Assembly (NCBI GenBank): GCA_045121595.1
Contig: JBGVGI010000069.1
Location: forward strand, 3,436-67,435
From: Fumia sp045121595
GTDB taxonomy: Bacteria > Bacillota > Clostridia > Oscillospirales > Ruminococcaceae
Direction: 5' to 3'
Length of the DNA stretch: 64,000 nt
Positions within the stretch are counted from its first letter, which is position 1; each line of letters begins with the position of its first letter. A program made the position numbers and the translations under genes. The notes beneath the pieces are model-generated. The model made no database searches and was not told the origin of the DNA. It was given only the letters and a program-made list of their open reading frames with translations. This document shows positions 1 to 8,856 of this stretch, in pieces.

Positions 1-1632
1 ATAAATCTCTGCTTCCCGATTTGTGACAGATATAAAGCCCTCGCCAAAGAAAAAGGGAACGAAAAGCTTTATAACGCACTTTGCAAAGTTCCCCACAAAA
101 AAGCAGATACTTTTTATGAAGCTTGTGTTTTTATAAAAATTTGCGTGTTCTTTATGCGTCACAGCGGACTTACCCACATAGGATTCGGACGTTTTGACCA
201 GTATATGTATCCATACTATCTCAACGACAAGAAAAACGGAGTAACCGACGAAGAGTTACTGGAAATTATTGAAGAATTTTTCATTTCCTTAAATCGCGAT
301 AGTGATTTGTACGACGGAATTCAGCAGGGTGATAACGGTCAGAGTATGACTCTTGGTGGATTTGATAAAGACGGCAACGATATGTATAACGAGCTTTCTG
401 AGCTTTGTATGAAGGCTTCCTTAGAACTTTCTGTTATCGACCCCAAAATCAATCTTCGTGTTGGCAAAAACACTCCCGACGAGCGTTATGAATTTGCCAC
501 ACTTCTCACAAAACAGGGGCTTGGCTTCCCTCAGTACTGTAACGATGACGTGGTTATCCCCGGACTCGTAAAATTAGGTTATGACTTAGAAGATGCGCTT
601 GACTATACGGTTGCCGCTTGTTGGGAGTATATTATCCCGGGAAAAGGTGCTGATATCCCCAACGTAAAAACTATGGATTTTCCTGCAGTCGTAAACCGTG
701 CAATTAAAAACAACATTTCAGAATGCAAAAAATTCGATGCTCTTATGAAGTATGTGGAAGCAGAAATCAAAGAGGAAATCAATCTTCTCATCGAGATAAC
801 TTCAAAACGACATTTTGAATTCCCAAGACCGATACTTTCTGTATTTTCACCCACGTCTATTGAAAACCTCACAGATTTCTGGGTATGTGCAAAATACAAG
901 AATTTCGGTTGTCACGGGGCAGGTATTGCCAATGCCGCAGACGCTTTAGCCGCTGTAAAAGAGCACATTTATGACAAAAAAGATATTTCAAAAGAAAACC
1001 TCTTAAAAGCTCTGGACAACAATTTTGAAGGCTATGAGGAAATAAGAAATCTTTTGAAATCAAGCCCTAAAATGGGTAACAACGATGAATACGTTGATAA
1101 TATCGCATATCAGCTTATGGATATTTTCGCAACGAATATGAATAACCGCAACACATTTATGGGCGGTATCTGGCGCGCAGGAACAGGAAGTGCTCAGGAT
1201 TATATTATGAGGTCCAGAGAATGCCCCGCTACCGCTGACGGAAGAAAGGATTTCGAGCCGTATCCGTCAAGCTTCTCGCCCTCCCTTGACGTAAAACCGA
1301 GCGGACTTTTATCCGTTTTGCAGTCCTTTACAAAATTTGATATGACAAATATCATAAACGGCGGTCCTCTTACTATTGAAATCCACGACAGCGTTTTAAG
1401 AAACGATATCGGTATTCAGAAAACTGCACAGCTTGTAAAGGCGTTTATAACACTTGGCGGTCATCAGTTGCAGCTCAACTCGATAAACCGCGACACGCTT
1501 TTGGATGCACAGAAGCACCCTGAAAAATACCCGAATCTTATCGTTCGCGTATGGGGTTGGAGTGGATATTTCAACGAGCTTGATCTTCCTTATCAGAACC
1601 ACATTATAAGACGTCTTGAATACTTAAATTAA
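1..1632 (+). CDS. Glycyl-radical enzyme (pyruvate formate-lyase-like), 5' end missing
   Basis: The frame is open from the first base, and the residues before the first possible start codon (GTG at 145) still fit the family, including a segment resembling FHEAC in PFL-like enzymes. The gene therefore continues beyond the left edge. A Cys-Trp-Glu motif (Cys codon 619-621, Glu 625-627) sits where glycerol- and diol-dehydratase-type enzymes carry the thiyl-radical Cys-x-Glu. The C-terminal RVWGWSGYF segment carries the glycyl-radical Gly at codon 1555-1557. Known family chemistry is either cleavage of a 2-oxoacid or dehydration of a polyol; the Cys-x-Glu pair favours a dehydratase-like reaction over classic PFL, which uses adjacent cysteines. 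The substrate is not readable. The activating radical-SAM enzyme is not in the window. The downstream sugar isomerase suggests a sugar-derived substrate. Confidence 0.85.
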   Translation: MNLCFPICDRYKALAKEKGNEKLYNALCKVPHKKADTFYEACVFIKICVFFMRHSGLTHIGFGRFDQYMYPYYLNDKKNGVTDEELLEIIEEFFISLNRDSDLYDGIQQGDNGQSMTLGGFDKDGNDMYNELSELCMKASLELSVIDPKINLRVGKNTPDERYEFATLLTKQGLGFPQYCNDDVVIPGLVKLGYDLEDALDYTVAACWEYIIPGKGADIPNVKTMDFPAVVNRAIKNNISECKKFDALMKYVEAEIKEEINLLIEITSKRHFEFPRPILSVFSPTSIENLTDFWVCAKYKNFGCHGAGIANAADALAAVKEHIYDKKDISKENLLKALDNNFEGYEEIRNLLKSSPKMGNNDEYVDNIAYQLMDIFATNMNNRNTFMGGIWRAGTGSAQDYIMRSRECPATADGRKDFEPYPSSFSPSLDVKPSGLLSVLQSFTKFDMTNIINGGPLTIEIHDSVLRNDIGIQKTAQLVKAFITLGGHQLQLNSINRDTLLDAQKHPEKYPNLIVRVWGWSGYFNELDLPYQNHIIRRLEYLN

Positions 1633-1641
1633 CTTGACTTT

Positions 1642-1675
1642 TCTCCCTGACTCGTGTATCATAGAGTCAGGGAGA
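1642..1675 (+). promoter_or_regulatory. 12-bp hairpin covering the ribosome site of the isomerase gene
   Basis: A perfect inverted repeat has arms at 1642-1653 and 1664-1675 with a 10-base loop. The right arm contains the AGGGAG ribosome-binding site (1669-1674) of the gene starting at 1684. No T-run follows, so it is not a classical terminator. In RNA it would hide the ribosome site; as DNA it could be an operator. Confidence 0.6.
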
Positions 1676-1683
1676 TGATATAT

Positions 1684-2625
1684 ATGAAACTTGCTACTTC
1701 AACAGGCGACTTTTGGTTTTTAAACGACAATTATTACGATGCGATTATGTGTTTCAAGGACACAAAATTCAAAAACATTAACCTTGAACTCACAAAAAAC
1801 CGTGACGTTTACTTCGGTGACGATGACGATGCTTGGAGAAGGCTCGTTGACGAGCTTGAAAGAGCAAGGGAGGATGCAAAAGTAAACTACGTAGTTTCCC
1901 ATTCACCTTGTTTTTACGCTTTCCACGATGAAGGTACCGAAGAATACGAAAGAGATATCTTAGCGACACTTCGTTCTTTTGAGATTATCAACCGTCTTGG
2001 TGTAAATCGTATCGTTGTTCACAACTGCACTAACTTACAACTTACCGAAGAAGAATTTTATAATTACAATTCAACTTTCCTTCGCAGACTTTTGCCAACT
2101 GCAGAAAAATACAACATCAATATTTTGATTGAAAACTGGGATTTTGCAGAAACTCATATCTCTACGGGTCAGCAGATGAGAAACTTCCTTGATTTTATGG
2201 ACCATCCTCTGCTCGGCGCTTGTTGGGATACTTCACACTGTATGCTTGAACCCGTCGCAAGAAGAATCGGTCACTATGATAACATCAAAGCTTTGGGTCA
2301 TTACCTTAAAGGCGTACATATTGCCGACTGCCTTGGCATCAAGGACTGGCATCAGCACACCTGGCCTTTTGCAGGTCTTGCAAACTTTGATTCCGTGATG
2401 CAGGGACTTATCGACGTAAACTACGACGGATATTTCACTTTTGAAGCATCCTACTCCCTTATGCAGCAGGAACACTGCCCCGCACCCCGTGACAGTTTCA
2501 TCTACAAGGGTAAAAAAGTAACAAAGCTTGCAAACCCATCAATCGCACTTAAACAAAAAGCAGTTGACTTAATGTACGAAACAGGTAAATATATCCTTGA
2601 AACTTACGATTGCTTTGAAGAATAA
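1684..2625 (+). CDS. Sugar phosphate isomerase/epimerase, xylose isomerase-like TIM barrel
   Basis: A 313-residue protein of the AP-endonuclease-2/xylose-isomerase-like barrel superfamily, which interconverts keto and aldo sugars or epimerises them with a divalent metal. Candidate metal and catalytic residues are Glu150 (IENW), Asp182 and His185 in CWDTSH, His212 (HIAD) and Glu254 (FEASY). The start at 1684 is chosen because AGGGAG lies 9 bases before it; an in-frame upstream ATG at 1654 lies inside the hairpin loop and has no ribosome site. It follows the glycyl-radical gene by 51 bases and probably shares its transcript. No signal peptide is present, so it is cytoplasmic. The exact sugar is unknown. 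Confidence 0.85.
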   Translation: MKLATSTGDFWFLNDNYYDAIMCFKDTKFKNINLELTKNRDVYFGDDDDAWRRLVDELERAREDAKVNYVVSHSPCFYAFHDEGTEEYERDILATLRSFEIINRLGVNRIVVHNCTNLQLTEEEFYNYNSTFLRRLLPTAEKYNINILIENWDFAETHISTGQQMRNFLDFMDHPLLGACWDTSHCMLEPVARRIGHYDNIKALGHYLKGVHIADCLGIKDWHQHTWPFAGLANFDSVMQGLIDVNYDGYFTFEASYSLMQQEHCPAPRDSFIYKGKKVTKLANPSIALKQKAVDLMYETGKYILETYDCFEE

Positions 2626-2632
2626 TAAAAAA

Positions 2633-2660
2633 CCTCGGACTAAAAGTCCGAGGTTTTTTT
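2633..2660. terminator. Bidirectional intrinsic terminator
   Basis: The stem CCTCGGAC (2633-2640) pairs with GTCCGAGG (2646-2653) across TAAAA. Seven Ts follow on the plus strand and an A-run precedes, giving a U-tract in both directions. It separates the convergent isomerase gene and the Gfo/Idh gene, whose stop codon overlaps its edge. Confidence 0.9.
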
Positions 2661-3798
2661 ATTTAATTTCCTTAAACTGATTGTCTTTTGCGGAGTCCTT
2701 GCAAAGCATACACATCTTTGCACTTAGAATACCAAGGGAAAGTGGAGAATCCGAAACGTCCTTACCCGTTATAACGTCGGCAAAGTTATTGACAAGGTGA
2801 GCGTCACCGCCGAAATGGATACCGTTTGCATCAATATCGTAATGCTCTTTTTTATCCTCGAGGTGGTAGAAAACGTCGATAGTGCTTGACGCAAAGTCAA
2901 ACTCAACAGTACCGTAGTAACCTACAAGTCTTGCGCCACGTTTTCCTGCACCTTTTCTTACGATAAAATCCTGAGAATACACGGCGTGCATACCGTCATC
3001 ATACATAATAATAGCCGTTGCGCTGTCATGGTTGCCCGTATCTTCGGCAAAAGCACAAGTGAATCTGCTGTAGTCGATGTCGTAATTTTCACCATAAGTT
3101 GCAACGTTTTTGTCGGACTCAGGGCAGGTATCCCTTTTATCGCAGTCTTTACAGTAAAGATTTTTCGGCATATTGCCTTTATAAATCTGCTTTGACTCCA
3201 TCGCACAGAGTTTTACGGGATTTCTGTCATCTAAAAGATAATTTATGTAGTCGATATCGTGGGTTGCTTTCTGCAAGAAAAGTCCGCCCGTTTCATTTTC
3301 GTCCTTATACCAGTAATGGTAATAAAGTCTTCCGTAAAAAACGTTGTTCCACGCCTGAACGTGCTGAATTTTACCAAGACTACCCGAATTTATAATTTCT
3401 TTTACCTTTCTGACAATTGCAGATTTGCGAAGCGGGAAAGATACGACTACCTTTTTATCGTATTCTTTCGGCAAAGCCTCAAGACGTTTTAACTGTTCTT
3501 CATTCACACAGACGGGTTTTTCAAGGAATATCGGAATATTTTTCTTTGCGCAAAGAATAGCATAATCAGTATGCGAAGAACATCTTGAGCCGATAAAAAC
3601 TCCGTCAAAGTCCTCACTTTCAAGCATTTCTTCAACGTCGGTAAAAAAATTCACCCCTTCAAATTCCTTAAATCTTTCTTTAGCGGATTCAACGTCGTTA
3701 TCACAGATTGCTTTGAGTGTAAAATCTTCTCTTTCAAGAATAAGAGGTACTACGTCCTTCATTCTTTTACCCGCACCGATAATAGCTACGTTATACAT
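2659..3798 (-). CDS. Gfo/Idh/MocA family oxidoreductase
   Basis: A 379-residue NAD(P)-dependent dehydrogenase. It has an N-terminal Rossmann fold (VAIIGAG near residue 8), the family EKP motif (FLEKPV near residue 96) and a C-terminal alpha/beta domain. Family members oxidise, reduce or isomerise sugar-derived hydroxyls. A short Cys cluster (CKDCDKRDTC, around residue 219) could bind a metal, as in some relatives. It is the last gene of the PhnP-like hydrolase/MATE/dehydrogenase operon; its ATG overlaps the MATE stop by 8 bases, indicating translational coupling. The substrate is unknown. It lies convergent to the isomerase gene, and both may work in the same sugar pathway. Confidence 0.88.
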   Translation of the reverse strand: MYNVAIIGAGKRMKDVVPLILEREDFTLKAICDNDVESAKERFKEFEGVNFFTDVEEMLESEDFDGVFIGSRCSSHTDYAILCAKKNIPIFLEKPVCVNEEQLKRLEALPKEYDKKVVVSFPLRKSAIVRKVKEIINSGSLGKIQHVQAWNNVFYGRLYYHYWYKDENETGGLFLQKATHDIDYINYLLDDRNPVKLCAMESKQIYKGNMPKNLYCKDCDKRDTCPESDKNVATYGENYDIDYSRFTCAFAEDTGNHDSATAIIMYDDGMHAVYSQDFIVRKGAGKRGARLVGYYGTVEFDFASSTIDVFYHLEDKKEHYDIDANGIHFGGDAHLVNNFADVITGKDVSDSPLSLGILSAKMCMLCKDSAKDNQFKEIK

Positions 3799-5149
3799 TT
3801 ATCTCACCCTTTTTCTTTTTGAAGATAACAAAAAATACAATAAACTGAGTTAACAGCGTGAATATCCAGGATACGTAGTAGGACATATATAAGCATTCAA
3901 GGGTGTGGAATTTTGCAAAAACAGTAAAAATCCATACAATTCTGACACCGCATACACCTAAGATAGAAATTATCATTGAAGCAATAGAAACCCCGAGGCC
4001 ACGCAAAGCACCAGTCGAAACTTCCATAAGTCCGCACATAAAATACGGTACTGCGATATACAAAAGTCGTTTAACACCAAAAGCTATAGCTTCTGCGGAG
4101 TCTGTAATATAAATCGAAAGAAGTGGCTCTGCAAAAAGATAGGTAAGTCCACCAATAACAACGCCAACTATCGTTACAAGTCCCATAGAGGTCCAGACTG
4201 ATTTTGCAATTCGTTTAAACTGCTTAGCACCATAATTCTGACCTGTAAAGGTAAGAATCGTATGATAAAAAGCATTCATACATATATAAACGAAGCCTTC
4301 AATATTGCCACCTGCGGCATTTCCTGATACCGCTATGTCGCCAAAGGAGTTTATTGACGACTGAATAATTACGTTTGATAAAGCAAAAACCGAGCCCTGA
4401 ATTCCTGCAGGAAGACCAAACCTTAAAATCTTAAAGAAAAATTCCTTGTAAATTTTAAGCTCTTTTAAGAAAAGTCTTGCAGAGTCGGGTCTGCACATAA
4501 GAGAATAGATAACGAGTGCCGCAGAAACTGCCTGAGAAATAACGGTAGCAAGAGCAACACCCGCTACGTTCATATGAAATGCAGTAACAAAAATAATGTT
4601 TAATATAACGTTTACAAAACCTGCTATAAAAAGTGATATAAGCGGACTTTTTGTGTCACCGACACTTCTTAAAATTACCGCACAGAAGTTGTAAAGAAGA
4701 TTAAATATAATACCGCCGAAATATATCTTCATATAAAGTGAGGCAAGTGGTAAAATGTTTTCGGGAGTATCCATAAGATGCAGAAAATCGTCAGAAAAAA
4801 TTATACCGACAACTGTAAGCACTGCACCAAAAATAATGGCAAGAGGAACTGTAGTGTGTACAACCTTATGCACGTCATCACGATTTCCTGCCCCGTAAGC
4901 GTGGGAAACCGCAACACCTGCTCCCGTAGAAAATCCCATAAAGAGCGTTACAATAAGGTTTGTAAGAGACCCTGTCGCACCTACTGCCGCAACCGAAATA
5001 CTACCGCAAAATCTTCCTACAATTACAAGGTCGGCAGCGTTGAATAAAAGCTGCAAAACACCCGAAAGCATAATCGGTATAGTATAAAATATAATTTGCG
5101 AAAGCAACGGCCCTTCAAGCACGTTGGAATTTCTCAAAAATCTTCTCAT
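3791..5149 (-). CDS. MATE family efflux transporter
   Basis: A 452-residue, 12-helix membrane protein. The N-terminus (GPLLSQIIFYTIPIMLS then NAADLVIVGRF) is typical of the NorM/DinF/VmrA MATE branch, whose members expel organic cations or drugs with Na+ or H+. The two homologous six-helix halves are visible as repeated hydrophobic blocks, and the C-terminus ends in a Lys-rich tail. The start is directly after the stop of the upstream gene (zero gap) and its own stop overlaps the next start, so this is the middle gene of a tight operon. The substrate cannot be inferred. Confidence 0.92.
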   Translation of the reverse strand: MRRFLRNSNVLEGPLLSQIIFYTIPIMLSGVLQLLFNAADLVIVGRFCGSISVAAVGATGSLTNLIVTLFMGFSTGAGVAVSHAYGAGNRDDVHKVVHTTVPLAIIFGAVLTVVGIIFSDDFLHLMDTPENILPLASLYMKIYFGGIIFNLLYNFCAVILRSVGDTKSPLISLFIAGFVNVILNIIFVTAFHMNVAGVALATVISQAVSAALVIYSLMCRPDSARLFLKELKIYKEFFFKILRFGLPAGIQGSVFALSNVIIQSSINSFGDIAVSGNAAGGNIEGFVYICMNAFYHTILTFTGQNYGAKQFKRIAKSVWTSMGLVTIVGVVIGGLTYLFAEPLLSIYITDSAEAIAFGVKRLLYIAVPYFMCGLMEVSTGALRGLGVSIASMIISILGVCGVRIVWIFTVFAKFHTLECLYMSYYVSWIFTLLTQFIVFFVIFKKKKGEINV

Positions 5150-5983
5150 TTAAAACTCCGTTTCCATTCCATCAAAAGCAACAATAAAGCCTTTTTCTTC
5201 TGCAATGGGGACTAAATCATCGTACCCTGCAAGTCCGTTGTGAGAAAAATGGGTGACAACGTGGATGGTATTATCATTTACTCTTCCCATTTTCTGAAGT
5301 TTATCACGAACGATAACGTTACCATTAAGTCCCATATGTCTTGCATTGTCCCATTCTAAAAGCACGTTGGTGCAATCATAGGAAACAACGTCGAAAACAG
5401 TATCAATTTTCTCTAAATACTCATAGGTTTCATCGGGGAAAAGTCCCGTATCATTGGCATAAAGCAAAGCTTTACCGTCTTTTTCAATCATATAAATAAC
5501 GGGTTCTTTTGTAGAATGGTCAGCTTTTAAAGGAGTTATCTTATATCCGTCAACTTCAAACGGGACAAATTCCTTAATCTCGTTTAAGATAAGCTTACCC
5601 TCTTTTATAAGATACTCGGTATATTCACTCTTTTCATACAAAGTATCAATAGTTTCTTTCATACCATACATCACAAAGGGCTTTTCTTCCTTCATATGTG
5701 CCACTCCACCTACTCTGCAGAAAAGTTCATTCGGAAAAAGGTGGTCAAAATGAGGATGTGTAACGATACAAGCCGACAGTTTACAAAGCTTTATATCTTC
5801 ATTTATAGTATGCATCATCGTGTCGGGACAAAAATCTATCAGTATTTTTCCGTCAACAATTGATTGTGAACGTGTTCTTATATTTCTCCCTTTGTGCTTT
5901 CTTGCGTATTCGCAGACGTCACATTCACAAAAAGGAGCAGGTACAGCTTCAGCAGCTGCCGTTCCTAAAAATTTAATTTTCAT
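5150..5983 (-). CDS. MBL-fold metallohydrolase, PhnP-like
   Basis: A 277-residue metallo-beta-lactamase-fold protein. The THPHFDH motif (near residue 77) is the HxHxDH dinuclear metal site, and a later His lies in THFSH. Near the N-terminus a CECDVC segment followed by a basic stretch matches the structural-zinc motif (CxCxxC) of PhnP-type phosphodiesterases. PhnP relatives open cyclic ribose phosphates, but here no other phn genes are present, so the substrate may differ. AGGTG lies 7 bases before the ATG. It is first in the operon with the MATE exporter and the Gfo/Idh gene. Confidence 0.85.
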   Translation of the reverse strand: MKIKFLGTAAAEAVPAPFCECDVCEYARKHKGRNIRTRSQSIVDGKILIDFCPDTMMHTINEDIKLCKLSACIVTHPHFDHLFPNELFCRVGGVAHMKEEKPFVMYGMKETIDTLYEKSEYTEYLIKEGKLILNEIKEFVPFEVDGYKITPLKADHSTKEPVIYMIEKDGKALLYANDTGLFPDETYEYLEKIDTVFDVVSYDCTNVLLEWDNARHMGLNGNVIVRDKLQKMGRVNDNTIHVVTHFSHNGLAGYDDLVPIAEEKGFIVAFDGMETEF

Positions 5984-6001
5984 AATATCACCTCTCTATA
6001 C

Positions 6002-6029
6002 ATTGTACCACCTTTAAAATAAAATGCAA
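6002..6029 (-). promoter_or_regulatory. Promoter of the PhnP-like/MATE/Gfo-Idh operon
   Basis: Read on the minus strand, -35 is TTGCAT (6024-6029) and -10 is TACAAT (6002-6007) with a 16-base spacer, about 19 bases before the start codon of the PhnP-like gene. Confidence 0.6.
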
Positions 6030-6030
6030 C

Positions 6031-6060
6031 AAAAAAATCCGTCAAAAGACGGATTTTTTT
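6031..6060 (-). terminator. Intrinsic terminator of the glycosidase-like operon
   Basis: A 13-bp A/T-flanked stem (ATCCGTC pairing with GACGGAT) has a four-base loop (6044-6047) and T-runs on both strands. It lies just after the stop at 6077 of the minus-strand operon. Confidence 0.85.
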
Positions 6061-6076
6061 AAATTATCTTTATTCC

Positions 6077-7693
6077 CTATATATGGCCTCTGTTTTCGAT
6101 AATATTTTTTCTTATATATGGTGCAAGAAAGCTATGTGCTTTTTCACCGTGATATATACGAGTAAGCTGACCATATATTTCATCAGTCTGTTCATTGGCA
6201 AAGCCCGAATTCTTAAATAATTCGTAATCACCGAATGCTCTTATCCACAAGATTTTATAGCGCCAATTTTTCTTAATTTCATCAGGTAACTGCTTATCAA
6301 AATCATAAAACATATTTTTAACGGTTTCGATTATTTCGGGATTATTAAATCTGATTTCCGCAATAGGGATTTGCTCACCGGACGGATAATCATTTCTTTT
6401 GCCGTCCGCTTCATATCGGCCTCTGTGCAAGGTAATCTCAAGCATCTTAATAAGACGCGTCAAGTCCTCCGCATATTTTTCGCCGAAATAAAACAAGCAA
6501 TATTCGCGTAAAATATCATCAACGTTCAAATTAGGATTTCTGAACAATTCAAGAGATATGATCTTGTTTATATCATCAAATATTCCTTCGGAATATATTA
6601 CTCCGCCTTCGCAGAATTTTCCTGATTTGTCAAACTGCTTTTTAAGTGCTTCAGGAAGAGGATTCGCCCCGAATCCACCCCATGGAGTAGCTCCTTGCAT
6701 ACTGACTTCAGGGAATGATAACAGTGGTGCGTTGAATTCGTTTACACGGGTTGGAATTTCTCTGCATATATCAACCATTATGTAATCAAACCATATACCG
6801 TCTTTTTCACAGGCATCTATAAATGCATTCCACTCACCGTCAGTAAACATATCAAAAAACCACGCGGAAGCAATAATCTTTATATCCGGAAACATTTTCT
6901 TCGCAACAAAAGCGAGTTCTTTTGATAATTTATAATATCCGTTTCCGCCCCACGGATAGCAGTCTTCACAAGTGCATCCGCCCTGGTCATATGGCCACAG
7001 GCTGAAATAGTCAAGACCAATATCGGAAAATTCGGACAACAATTCAGACACACTGTTTATTAACATTTCTCTGCCTGCTTCTTTAGACGGGCATAACTCG
7101 GTATAAAAATAGCCGCAAAGTTTAGCTTTATATAATTTGTTGTCAAGGGAATTTTGCGCAAGACAGTCATTTTCACCGATATCATAATATTCATTTGCAA
7201 CTCTTAAAAGTGCAGTTTTCATACCAAGACTTTTGGCCTTTTTGAATATTACTTTCATTTTGTGTATCATTTCTTTGGCTTTAGCATCATTCAATGACTG
7301 AAAATGGTGCATATCAAACCAGAGCTGAATTACAGACTGCCCCCATAACGCAAGTGATTCCAGATATTCGCACACTTCTTCTACAGGTGCAGCATGATAA
7401 TAATTATAAAAATGATTCGCAAAATATGTACCGCGTATCTCATTTTCAAAATGACATTTAAAGCCATCAAGTTCGGATAAATCGCTTCTGAGAATTTTTC
7501 CGACTGCCGCATTGAAAGCTACAGGTGTTTCTCCGAAAACCTTTATAGTACCATTACATACTTCTGTTCTGTAATCATCACCGATGCTTTTCTCATACAA
7601 AAACTCAACGTTGACATCAGTTTTGCAATATTTATGGAGTAAATATTTTGCTCCTTCAGTTTCATTTAATATATCCGAATATCTTTGTTCCAT
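6077..7693 (-). CDS. Putative intracellular glycoside hydrolase, TIM-barrel type
   Basis: A 538-residue protein with a small N-terminal alpha/beta domain followed by a barrel-like domain (FANHFYNYY, WFDMHHF, SLWPYDQGG segments), reminiscent of the GH20/GH67-like clan. The motif YDQGGCTCEDCYPW near residue 255 has a CxCxxC cluster seen in this type of uncharacterised glycosidase-like proteins. The CAZy family could not be assigned. The start at 7693 is chosen because AAGGGG lies 8 bases upstream; a longer in-frame ATG at 7732 overlaps the previous gene and has no ribosome site. No signal peptide is present. It is last in the AraC/sialidase-like/glycosidase operon, so it probably removes a sugar from the same glycan. 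Confidence 0.65.
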   Translation of the reverse strand: MEQRYSDILNETEGAKYLLHKYCKTDVNVEFLYEKSIGDDYRTEVCNGTIKVFGETPVAFNAAVGKILRSDLSELDGFKCHFENEIRGTYFANHFYNYYHAAPVEEVCEYLESLALWGQSVIQLWFDMHHFQSLNDAKAKEMIHKMKVIFKKAKSLGMKTALLRVANEYYDIGENDCLAQNSLDNKLYKAKLCGYFYTELCPSKEAGREMLINSVSELLSEFSDIGLDYFSLWPYDQGGCTCEDCYPWGGNGYYKLSKELAFVAKKMFPDIKIIASAWFFDMFTDGEWNAFIDACEKDGIWFDYIMVDICREIPTRVNEFNAPLLSFPEVSMQGATPWGGFGANPLPEALKKQFDKSGKFCEGGVIYSEGIFDDINKIISLELFRNPNLNVDDILREYCLFYFGEKYAEDLTRLIKMLEITLHRGRYEADGKRNDYPSGEQIPIAEIRFNNPEIIETVKNMFYDFDKQLPDEIKKNWRYKILWIRAFGDYELFKNSGFANEQTDEIYGQLTRIYHGEKAHSFLAPYIRKNIIENRGHI

Positions 7694-7722
7694 AGTTTTC
7701 CCCTTATTTAAGTGTAAACTGA

Positions 7723-8856
7723 TTATCCCCATTTTATTGTAGACATATCCACAGAATCGAGTTCGTCGAGACGAATTTTACGGATTCTGAGTCTGTTAAG
7801 ATTAGCACCATCTTCAACAGAACCTGCACAGTATGCTAAAAGTAATGCGTTGTCTTTTGTTTCAAAAATCGCAACGTAGCAATAGCCACTTCTCTTGTCG
7901 GTTTCAATCGGGATAGGCTTTTTAAAGCTTTCTACCTCATCGTCGCTTGTGGAAATTACAAGCGGACTTCTTCCCGCAATCCATGCACCCTCGATAACCT
8001 CGTAAGGAGAGCCGTTAAAGTTTGCAACGGGGTTCCATACAAGGGCAATTCTTCCGTCTGTAAGACGTCTTGAAGAAAGCGGTGAACAAGCACTTGTGAA
8101 GATAGAAGCGCCGGTTTCCGTCCAGGTTTTACCATCATCGGAAGAAAAGCATTCATACTGTCTTCCTGAGTTTGTTCTTATGTAACACCAGAGTCTGCCG
8201 TCTTTGAGTTCGATAATGCCAGGCTCGTTAACTCCCGTTGTAAAACCTCTTGAATAGGGCACTGTAATATCTTCGGCAAGTGTGCACCAGCTGTATCCGT
8301 CGTCATCGGATGCAAAGAAACAAAGAGTGCCCGGCTGATATTTAGCAAAAATCTGATTACCTTCTTCATCAAACTTAAACTCTGCTTCATGAAACGCTGC
8401 GGGAGCTATAATTCTTCCGCTATTTGTGCGGATAATTCTGTCGTTATTTACAACGAAATAGCCTTTTTCATTGGTGTATACAATAGGTTTTGAGAAGGTT
8501 TTGCCCTCGTCGGAAGAACGGGAAATATATCCGATACAATCCTCTCTTTTTTTAGCTAAAAAGAAAAGACCGATATCTCCGTTTGCCATTCTTAAAAAAG
8601 AAACAGACATAATATTTTCAGCCTGAAGTTCAGCTTGTGTAAAAATCGGGAAAATATCCCCAAAGGTTTCACCGTTATCTTCGGAAATACATCCGTAAAT
8701 ATCGGAAGGGTCGTGGTCTTCGCCCACTCCCGCACCTTTAAAACGCGAATAAGCAAACAAAATTCTGCCGTCTTTCAGATAAATGAAAGAGCCCTCACTG
8801 TTTCTGGGGTTTGAGCCTTTAACGGGAGCGAAATCCTTTATAATTTTACCTATCAT
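7723..8856 (-). CDS. Sialidase-superfamily (BNR repeat) six-bladed propeller protein
   Basis: A 377-residue protein. Asp-box repeats (SxDxGxTW type) are visible as SEDNGETF, SSDEGKTF and SSDDGKTW plus a degenerate ASDDDGYSW, spaced as in sialidase propellers. An Arg near the N-terminus in NPRNSEGSF fits the first of the conserved arginines. The superfamily includes true exo-sialidases but also other glycosidases and lyases, so the sugar is not certain. No signal peptide or wall anchor is present, hence cytoplasmic. Its ATG overlaps the AraC stop by four bases (ATGA), so translation is coupled to the regulator. Confidence 0.8.
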   Translation of the reverse strand: MIGKIIKDFAPVKGSNPRNSEGSFIYLKDGRILFAYSRFKGAGVGEDHDPSDIYGCISEDNGETFGDIFPIFTQAELQAENIMSVSFLRMANGDIGLFFLAKKREDCIGYISRSSDEGKTFSKPIVYTNEKGYFVVNNDRIIRTNSGRIIAPAAFHEAEFKFDEEGNQIFAKYQPGTLCFFASDDDGYSWCTLAEDITVPYSRGFTTGVNEPGIIELKDGRLWCYIRTNSGRQYECFSSDDGKTWTETGASIFTSACSPLSSRRLTDGRIALVWNPVANFNGSPYEVIEGAWIAGRSPLVISTSDDEVESFKKPIPIETDKRSGYCYVAIFETKDNALLLAYCAGSVEDGANLNRLRIRKIRLDELDSVDMSTIKWG

